A DNA stretch of 64,000 nucleotides from Rhabditoides inermis (taxonomy: Eukaryota > Nematoda > Chromadorea > Rhabditida > Rhabditidae), in NCBI GenBank assembly GCA_963966185.1, contig CAWZYM010000146.1:416001-480000 (forward strand), written 5' to 3'. The first letter of the stretch is position 1. Every line of letters begins with the position of its first letter. Below the pieces are notes generated by a model. The model worked only from the letters and a program-made list of their open reading frames with translations. It did not search any database and was not told the DNA's origin. A program made the position numbers and the translations under genes. This document shows positions 56,653 through 64,000 of the stretch, piece by piece.

Positions 56653-59000
56653 CTACAAAACTATATACATGCCATCATTCCTATGGCAGTCGCGGCCCGA
56701 GAATCCGGCGGCGCACACACACGTGAAGCTGTTCACCTGAACACGAGAATCACTCCTGCCATGTCTGCTTTCGGGCGGTGACCAACGACCGCCGAAAATG
56801 GAACGATCCCTTTCCCCAGCGCTAACCAAACCATCTCTCATGCTTGCAATCAAAAATGCACATGAATAAGCGATTCTGGATAAACATTTGATTTGATGTC
56901 TCCTGCCCTCACCACATCCACACAGGTGGCTCCGTTGTGGCAGGGGTTGGAGGCGCAGTCGTCCACGTCGATCCCGCATCGGCGGCCCGTCAGTCCGGGA
57001 GGGCACATACAAGAGAAGTCGCCCACGCCGTCCACACACGTTCCGTTGTTCAGACACGGGGCTGCAATCAATTCAATCGATAAAGTAGCAGTCAATATCT
57101 TCGAAACTTCCTTCCATACCGACTTCGAAACGCCAGGAAACACGACCAAACAGCTAGTTTCGAAAGAGTTTCGAAAGAGCTGTTTCGAAGAGACTGACCA
57201 CACCTTCATCAATCAATCTTCCACGTACCACTGGCGCACTCGTCGATGTTCTTTTCGCAGGTGCGTCCGGTGAATCCCACAGCACACTGGCAAGTGAACG
57301 AGCCACGCGTATTCCGACACACTCCACCATTCCGACACCGGTCAGACACTCACTCGTCCACGTCCTGAAAACCAATCGATAACCTCATGTCCAATTCTAA
57401 TCCTCGCCAGCTCGCAGAACCGTCCCTTGAACACCTCGCGGCAGGCACACGTATAGTCGCGGTGGTCCACCGAAGGCACACACTCCGCCTCGTTGTCACA
57501 CCTGCAATCGATAATCAATCAATAACACACAGGTTGGCATACCTGTTGAGTCGACAGGGATTCCTCTTCATATGGCAGCGCGCGCCGTAGAAGACAGCGG
57601 TGCAGTGGCACTCGAATCCGCGCGCGCTGTTCACACATTGCCCTCCATTCTCACAGGGAGAGCTGGCACAGTGGTCGACGGAGAGCTCGCAGTTGCGGCC
57701 AAAGTAGCCCACACCACACGCACACTCGTACCCGCCATCGGCTAGGTCAGAGCACACTCCTCCGTGCTCACAGGGGTTGGAAGAGCACTGCGACGCCTGT
57801 AATCAATCAATACTATGTAGTATGCAATCAATCAATCATCCTATCGCGTACCTGTTGCATGCATGCAAATCCGGTGAATCCAGGCGGGCAGGCACACACG
57901 GCTCCTCCCAAGCCGTCCGGAATGCATCGCTGGTTGCCAAAGCAGCCGGCAGACGCACACGGGTCCAGAGACGTCTCGCATCTGAACAACAATGACGGAA
58001 ACGGAGGGATGTGCTGACCTTCTGCCGCCGAATCCGGGAGGGCATAGACAGACCCCGTCGGGCTCACACTCTCCGCCGTTCAGACACCCGCCGTCCACAA
58101 CACAACAGCATGTAGTGCTCGCAGCGAGACCCGTAGAAGTTGTCCGCACACCGCGTCTTGCATCTCAAACAAACGAGAAAAAAGATGATTACGTCATCAA
58201 TCGACATCACCCACCTGTCTCCGACCAGCCGGTCATGCAGGCGCACTCATATCTCCCGATTCGATCGATACACGTGCCAGAGTTGAGGCAGGGCTGCCCC
58301 GCGCACGCATCCTCCAGCTCCTCATATCGCTTGCCAATGTAGCCCTGGGTACGGTAGACATAACATACAGTAACCCTGAGTACAGTACCTTGGGGCAGTC
58401 TTACGCGAATCCGCCGGGTGTGTTGCGGCAGCGGCCGTCGTGGTAGCACGCATCGGGCAGAGAGCAATAGTCCACGCTCTTCTCGCAGTGAGAGCCCTAA
58501 TTCAATCAATAACGAATACACAGGGACCATCCGGACGCACCGTGAATCCAGGCTTGCACCTGCAGGAATAGGCGCCAGTAGGGTCCGCCTCGCACACCCC
58601 GCCCGACAGGGAGAGGAGACACACTGGTCAGCCAGTTCACACAGCAGACCTAGGGGGAGTATCGATCGACAGGGAAAAGGGGATATAGTCGAGAACCCTC
58701 CTCATCTTTTTAAATGTAGCTAGCAGTTCCATCCCACTATGGGCGAAATCAGACTTGATGTATCAAAAAGCCGCTTCATGATACAAAAAGGCACTTTCTG
58801 GAGTTCCGAGATCTTTCTTAGGGTCGTTCGCCAGCAAAAGTTGAGTCTGACGTCTACTTTTGGGAGAAGGATGGCTGACCTATGCGACCGGGCGGGCAGA
58901 CACACGGGAATCGGGCGACGCTGTCCACAAACACAGCTCCCGCCGCGCACGGACTGCCACTACAGTCGTCCCTACAATCAATCGATACATGCCAATCAAT
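56653..59000 (-). pseudogene. EGF-repeat protein gene with stops at conserved cysteines
   Basis: Minus-strand exons encode about nine EGF-like repeats: DDCSGSPC near 58965; ADQCVSSPC near 58630; VDYCSLPDACYHDGRC at 58440-58480; ACAGQPCLNSGTCIDRI at 58240-58300; a CADNFYGSRCEH segment and GGCLNGGECEPDGVC near 58050-58150; DPCASAGCFGNQRC near 57930; CSSNPCEHGGVC and DHCASSPCENGGQC at 57620-57790; [18 protein letters not shown] near 57310; [12 protein letters not shown] and [14 protein letters not shown] near 56930-57060. The end is VNSFTCVCAAGFSGRDC, with a stop at 56653. Introns are short (about 41 nt at 57503-57543). Defects: TAA at 58401-58403, TGA at 57350-57352, a Cys changed to Phe near 58935, and frameshifts near 58604 and 58100. 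The CADNFYGSRC segment resembles a DSL domain, so a Delta/Jagged- or Crumbs-like ancestor is possible. It is not a clean gene, and no signal peptide was found. Confidence 0.7.
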
Positions 59001-59504
59001 ACAACACGTTGTTATACTACGTACGCAACACGTTGTTGTACGCAACACGTTGTTGTCACCTGAATCATTGAAACAATATCACTACACAAACAACATAGTA
59101 TATTCACGCGATTCTCTCTATTCAAGTTTGCCGCACCTAGTATCGAGGCGTATTTATAATATATGATAAACGTATTGTGATCCTATTTCCATTAACAAAA
59201 ACAGAACCATGAAGCAAATTTCAAGTATTGACATCATTCACAAAATCACGCAATTTGTGCACCCGCCGCGCCCTATAGAAGAGCGTCATATAGGACTTTG
59301 CGATATTCAGAAATGTGTTACACAATACTGAAAGGTGCCAAAAAAACGATAAAATTTACAAAAACACATATAAAACAACAATCGGAAACAACAACTCGAA
59401 ATTCACTAACAAGCAGAGGGAGGCGGGGCAAACGACGCGCTCGGCCAATGAGAGTGCGCTCAGCAGTTGGGAAACGCCATTGAGCATACGCGCTTCGGGC
59501 GGAG

Positions 59505-59935
59505 CTTACGTGATGCGCGTCGTCGTCGTCGTCGTCGTAAACACGTTTAGTGGCAGAGTGAGCGAAACGCTCTTTTTTGTATTTTTAATACCACAATCGA
59601 TATTTTTATTTCTCGAATAATGTTCATTGGTCTTACTAAATGATATTCTAACAAAAAAACACGAGGGCGGCGCGCAGCGCCGCCCGTTTGTCTTGATCTT
59701 TGACGCGCGCAGCGCGTCACCTCCAAGGCATACTCAATTTCCTCTATCCCAATACGATATACTCCATATTATGTGTTTTTTTTTGTTAGAATATCATTTG
59801 ACAAGACTTATGAGTATGATACAAGAAATAAATATCGGTTGCGGCATCCAAAATATCCAAAACAACTTTTCGCTCATTCTGCCACTAAACGTGTTTACGA
59901 CGACGACGACGACGCGCATCACGTAAGCCCCGCCC
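59505..59935 (+). mobile_element. foldback element with (CGT)n ends
   Basis: The left end CTTACGTGATGCGCGTCGTC and right end GACGACGCGCATCACGTAAG are inverted. Arms run to about 59660 and from about 59690. The middle is the palindrome GGGCGGCGCGCAGCGCCGCC. A half copy is at 21250-21530 and a shorter relic at 61795-61890. Confidence 0.75.
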
Positions 59936-60652
59936 ACTGCACTCTGCGCTCATTGGTCGCTCGGCCCACTGTCAGTGCAATCTGATTGGCCGAACGCTCA
60001 TGCCCCGCCTTTCGCTCAGCCACTCTCACATCCCGGCCTCTTGGCTCTCTCAAAAGCGTACGCTCTCTGCGCGCTCTCTCTTCTTCCAGCCGAGCATGCC
60101 CCGCTTTTCGATCAGCCACTCTCTTTCTCTCCAGACCGTCTGATGCTCTCACTTGCGCACGCTCTCTGCGCGCGCTCTCTTTCTCGTGCGAGCCGGAATG
60201 GGCAGTCGGCCTGAAATCAAATGGATCGATCGGTGAAGAGAGGGCGAGTGAGAGCGCTCGGCAGTTAAAGAACGTGCGAATAGGGGAGGAGCTGAGCGGT
60301 GCGGGTGAGGCTGCTTTGATCTCTGTGCCACAACTTCCCATTTCTAACAGTAATACTACCATTAACATAATATAATAAGGGAGATCAGTTTAACGCACTC
60401 GGCTCTGCAATTACAATTCATGACCGAGGTTTCAGTGGCTCAGAATCTAATGAAGTCTGTTTTATATGATACGTATGTGTATACATAAATGATTCCAAAA
60501 GCAACATTCGAATTCATTTGCAAACATCGCAAAACATTCGCAAAACAAATTGGCAGATATGAAGATCGAACGCGCCTGGTTAGTACCAGTACGCCCTCAC
60601 CCTACCACTTGAGCTATTCCACATCATGATGAAACTTCTTTGAGAATATGGG

Positions 60653-60727
60653 GGTGGCTAGCGCAGTGGATGTGCGCGCAGCTATCATGCGGAAGGTCCC
60701 GAGTTCAATCCTCTCGGCGGCCAATGA
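60653..60727 (+). repeat. tRNA-derived SINE head
   Basis: GGTGGCTAGCGCAGTGGATG contains an exact A-box (TAGCGCAGTGG) with a GCGC/GCGC D-stem. CCGAGTTCAATCC is a good B-box. The acceptor stem does not pair. It interrupts homology to 20540. Confidence 0.55.
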
Positions 60728-60729
60728 TG

Positions 60730-61200
60730 TAGCGCTAGTCACGGTGGAGTGACGACCACCCTCACAACTTTCGTGAGCCTCTAGTCAGAAGTATGTGACG
60801 TCATCTCATCCAAATTCATTGCATAAATTAATGGACCAATTGAAAGCAGCTAGCGACTTGTACTCGAGAGCCTTAGGTCAGTCCTCTTATTGGTTAGGTC
60901 GACGGTTGTATAACTGCTGATAATCAAACTTTTAACGGTACATGCACTCGAGATATTACATGATAACTAGTGAAGAATGGCTAGTTTACTCGTAGTAGAA
61001 CTTAATTTCGACTACCTAGTAGCTTGCTAGGTAATGGAACTGCTTAGATGATGAAGGGAAGAAGATAGAAATTTGTAACGTGTGTAGCGCGCGTCAATGA
61101 GCGACCGGCAGAGGCGTGAGCGATTGGACCAAGCTATTTCGAAGGTTTCTAACTTAGATACAATCGTATATATATAACACAATATTGTTCGGCAACACAA
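60730..61200. other. no recognised gene
   Basis: SINE tail and AT-rich flank. 61075-61180 mirrors 20120-20230. Confidence 0.4.
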
Positions 61201-61407
61201 GATCTATCAGTTTCAAAAAAGCGGGAATCACAGAAACTATTTTATAATTTCAAACCAGTGAATATTACTATGTAGATGTAATAGTGTTGTATAAGTTTTT
61301 TTTTGTATTTTCAATCATGACAATCTGACTAGTGAGTTTGTAATATGTATGTTTTATTTGCGTAGTTCACCAATGTGAAAAAAATTTCTTTGAAATTTGA
61401 GAAAAGG

Positions 61408-61800
61408 ACATCCATTCTCTTTCGAAAAGTACGTAAGTAAAGAGAAGAGGTTTGTCTGGATCTGATTCAACAAAAGCACATGCATAAAATCTCTTTGCAG
61501 CTGACTAAAATATCAAAACAAACCTGCTCTTTCGAATATAGAAGATAATAGAACATACATATTGTGCATTATGATATAATTTATTTATAGTGAACTATAA
61601 TAAAAATTTGGCCTTTTTCACAGTCACCTTACATTATATATTTTTCAATGTTTAAAAATACATTTCAGAGTGATTCGAAAGAGCAGGTTTGTTTTGATAT
61701 TTTAGTCAGCTGCAAAGAGATTTTATGCATGTGCTTTTGTTGAATCAGATCCAGACAAACCTCTTCTCTTTACTTACGTACTTTTCGAAAGAGAATATCG
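61408..61800 (-). mobile_element. MITE, second near-identical copy
   Basis: Same arms and length as 17530-17916. The 5' flank (GAGAAAAGGACATCCATTCT) is also shared, so it came with the inverted duplication. Confidence 0.8.
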
Positions 61801-61899
61801 TATTGGGATAGAGGAATTGGTGTGTAGCTTGGGGTGGCGTGCTGCGCGCGCCAAAGATCAAAACAAACGGGCGGCGCTGCGCGCCGCCCCTAATATGAA

Positions 61900-62284
61900 A
61901 TCAAGCTGTTTTTGGAGGCTTAAATAAAATAGATAAAAAATATTATATATCATATTATAATATAATAATGAATGGTTATACCCAAAAATGGTGAGTAGCA
62001 CTTTTTTGGAAGTGTGGTTTGATCACAGGAATTTTTCAAAGTTGAAAACGAGAAAATCATGATTTAGTGAATACAGTAGTTCGCCCACTGTAACCGCAAG
62101 ATGAAAAGGGTAATGAATATGAAACATGGTATTAAGTCCGAATAGAGTCCAGAAAACGGTGTGCAAAAGATGGGAGCTCTATCTTTCATTTGAATAGTTT
62201 CAGAGAGCAAAAAAAGACATTTTTTTGGCCGAAAGATGAGCGACTGTACCTTGTTCTTGAAGAAGATCTTGTAAATAGGAACTG
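61900..62284. other. no recognised gene
   Basis: AT-rich spacer between the MITE/foldback relic and the resumed arm homology. The 84-codon minus frame at 62064-62318 has no features. Confidence 0.4.
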
Positions 62285-62547
62285 CATAATTCGAACGTGA
62301 GTTATCTTTTATCTGCATGATACTGTTAAAAGTGAGTGATCAAAAAGCACATTTCAGATTGAGCCTTTTACCTTTGAATGACAAGAATTATGGATTCTTG
62401 TTCATGGTGGATGGAAAATTGAAATCAGAAACGTATATGATAATTTGTGGGTATGAAGGCTGGAAGAGCGTTACGCATAACGTGAGCTTCACTGAGTACA
62501 ATTTCGGAACTGAATCTGACGCCAAAACATCAAACGCCCTTTTATAA
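62285..62547 (+). pseudogene. detached terminal exon of the Cys-rich gene
   Basis: Matches the last exon of the left copy (4455-4680): GFLFMVDGKLKSET, CGYEGWKSVTHNVSFTEYN, then DAKTSNALL and stop. In the right arm it is 10.2 kb from the rest of the gene (last matching exon ends about 52068). It can no longer be a normal 3' end unless a very long intron is spliced out. Confidence 0.65.
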
Positions 62548-63254
62548 CAAGTTTCGCTCAATCCCTCAAGTCCCTGATAGGATTATAGCGATATTAATCT
62601 TTTTGTATGTATGTACCTAACTACATTTGTTCATAACTGGGTGTTTTGAGGTGAAATAGAATAAAATGAGTTCCATGTTATCGCGTTTGTGTTCCCAATC
62701 GGATCTCTTTGGAAGATTTGGATTGAAATGGATTGTGTTTTTTGGTGACATCTCCGCATGGAAGTCGTGTGTGTGTCGGTGAATGAATGCTGCGCTGCCG
62801 ACCACCCAGAGTGCCGTTTCTCGACCTTCACTGCACGATAAAGCATGGGGAACGTGTCAAACTGATAGGTTTATCGGAATGAACCTCGATCGACACTGAT
62901 AGCTTATATACATACGTGCTACCACACGTCCCGATAACAAGCTTTGACCAATCTTAGGAGTAAAGTGCGGGTGAGAGAGGAGAGAGCGCGAGGACGAGAA
63001 ATCAGATGCACGTGCGATGCGCGTGTGGTGCGCGTGCGATGCGCGTGTGATGCGTGTGCGATGCGCGCAGCTGCGGTTCGACCGGAACCTGCCCGAGGAG
63101 AGCCGCCAGATAGCCCCGGACTACGCCGCGTACCACGCCCTCCACGTGCGGATCCGTCAGTGATCGCCAGGCTGGCGGACGAGGAGCTGGCGCTCGCCGA
63201 GGACACCGCCACACAGACGCAGCGGGAGAGCCAGCCCTCGCACACGATGGCCAT
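62285..63254 (-). repeat. outer block of the right arm
   Basis: Mirrors left-arm 3723-4725. The left boundary on the other arm is exact at GATGGCCAT / ATGGCCATC (63254 with 3723). Confidence 0.8.
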
Positions 63255-63430
63255 CCGCCGTCGCCCGCGTATCCTCGTCATGACCGTTGCCGTGCTGGCC
63301 ATGATGTTTGGACGGCCAGCCTGGCCAACAAGGTACAATGGCTCATTGCCGACGAATCATCACAATTTCCACACCGCCGTGCTTCCTCTCACGGTATACG
63401 GTGTGCCGCGAGTGATCGCAGCCATGGGTT
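62960..63430 (+). mobile_element. possible relic of a related retroelement (LTR-like repeat plus ORF piece)
   Basis: 62960-63070 has the U3-type GCGATGCGCGTGTG repeat. Downstream, a plus frame reads SVIARLADEELALAEDTATQ, then MAIRRRPRILVMTVAVLAMM, then NGSLPTNHHNFHT, i.e. a helical stretch followed by a signal-like hydrophobic segment. This is positionally like the Gag-to-Env junction of the intact element, but no sequence identity was shown. Confidence 0.3.
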
Positions 63431-63464
63431 GACGTCGAGGACGGCCTGCACCGTGGCGGACGTG

Positions 63465-63712
63465 GCTTATTATTGGGGTAATCTACCGAGGTTCTAAGTT
63501 GAATAGGTGCGAAATCGCACGATCCGAGATCGAGGCCTTTTTTTGAAAATACTTACTTGTTCGATTTCCCAGAAAAGGGCATCTATTTGGGCCCGATGGG
63601 AGAGGGGAACTGCTGACCGCTCTAAAGCGGTTTGCCAGAGGCTGATGGTTTCTGGTGATTTGTCGTCGAAAGTATCGCAGCCAGGGATATGCTGGCGATC
63701 CGTAGGCATGGG
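63465..63712 (-). mobile_element. diverged gypsy pol fragment
   Basis: Minus frame RQHIPGCDTFDDKSPETISL, then WQTALERSAVPLSHRAQIDA, LFWEIEQV, matches residues about 1512-1560 of the intact polyprotein with many substitutions. It is an older member of the same family, truncated at both ends. Confidence 0.85.
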
Positions 63713-64000
63713 GCGGGGACGTACCCTTCCGCGCCTCGGTCAGTCTGGTACTGCTCACCCCCCTCTCACGCCCCGCCCCTTTGTCGCCGCCTCTCGTCGT
63801 TTCCCGTCGTTCTCGTCTGCCAGCGTGTCTGCCTTCCCTCCGTTGCCTTCCGTGCCCACTGCCTCTTCCCAGCCGACCCCTTCTCCCATGGAGACTGGCG
63901 GGGGAGATGTGCAGATGCAGGGTAAGCAGCAGTCCGACCAGGTTTTCCACTAGTGCCAAACACACCGTCCGCCACATTGTTCTTTGTATGTTTTGATGCC
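63713..64000. other. Ser/Pro-rich sequence, unassigned
   Basis: A plus frame contains AASRRFPSFSSASVSAFPPL, then SPMETGGGDVQMQG just before a GTAAGC. It could be a first exon or a gag start; nothing decisive. Confidence 0.2.

Larger units (their letters stand above)
59665..61800 (-). repeat. second inverted repeat, right arm
   Basis: Reverse-orientation, mirrored-order partner of 17530-21540. It lacks the 18603-19558 foldback and the 20718-20832 hairpin, but contains its own SINE (60653-60727). Confidence 0.75.

Noticed and set aside
57350..58403. Alternative genetic code (stop read as Cys) in the EGF gene
   Set aside because: TGA at one site would fit but TAA is used at the other, frameshifts are present, and neighbouring genes use TGA and TAG as normal stops.
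1..64000. CRISPR arrays, operons or bacterial genes
   Set aside because: Direct repeats found are minisatellites without spacer structure; introns, SINEs and LINEs show eukaryotic DNA.

Overview
This is eukaryotic, animal-type DNA. Genes are cut by very short introns, repeatedly 41-60 nt (for example 44 nt at 3541-3584, 23919-23962 and 12722-12765), with TTTCAG-like acceptors. There are EGF repeats, CCHC/DDE retroelement proteins, LINE reverse-transcriptase fragments, MITE-like elements and microsatellites. The tiny introns and TTTCAG acceptors suggest a nematode or another compact-intron invertebrate; the species cannot be fixed from the sequence.

The window is dominated by a large, later-disrupted inverted duplication. 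The left arm (about 3723-13282) is matched in reverse orientation by right-arm blocks at about 62285-63254, 44520-52068, 33000-33146 (also 25058-25210) and 23398-24110. Both arms carry a long secreted-looking Cys-rich gene built from alternating exon types (left minus strand 4455-8866; right plus strand 46999-52075). They also share a head-to-head neighbouring exon, a LINE fragment, two minisatellites, a tRNA-derived SINE and a small signal-peptide gene. The left edge (1-1855) holds orphan exons of a further copy of the Cys-rich gene. A second, smaller inverted pair links 17530-21540 with 59665-61800.

The right arm has taken several insertions. The main one is an intact, young Ty3/gypsy-class LTR element on the minus strand (33147-44519, 785/787-bp LTRs, ACAC target duplication, uninterrupted site preserved in the left arm). 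Its single 2534-codon ORF reads gag, then an envelope-like glycoprotein with internal signal and transmembrane segments, then protease, RT, RNase H and integrase. Env therefore sits between Gag and Pol, not after Pol. The usual env position is taken by a separate accessory ORF with a splice-acceptor-like site just upstream. A 7.9-kb tandem duplication (24318-32245 and 32246-40072) created a truncated second copy.

Between right-arm blocks lies a segment of about 10 kb (52068-62285). It holds an EGF-repeat gene on the minus strand with in-frame stops at conserved cysteine positions (a probable pseudogene), long pyrimidine tracts, MITEs and SINEs. The central spacer (13282-23398) has LINE remnants, a possible multi-exon gene, a 0.95-kb foldback element with tRNA-like promoter boxes in its arms, and the 3' part of a small unrecognised gene.
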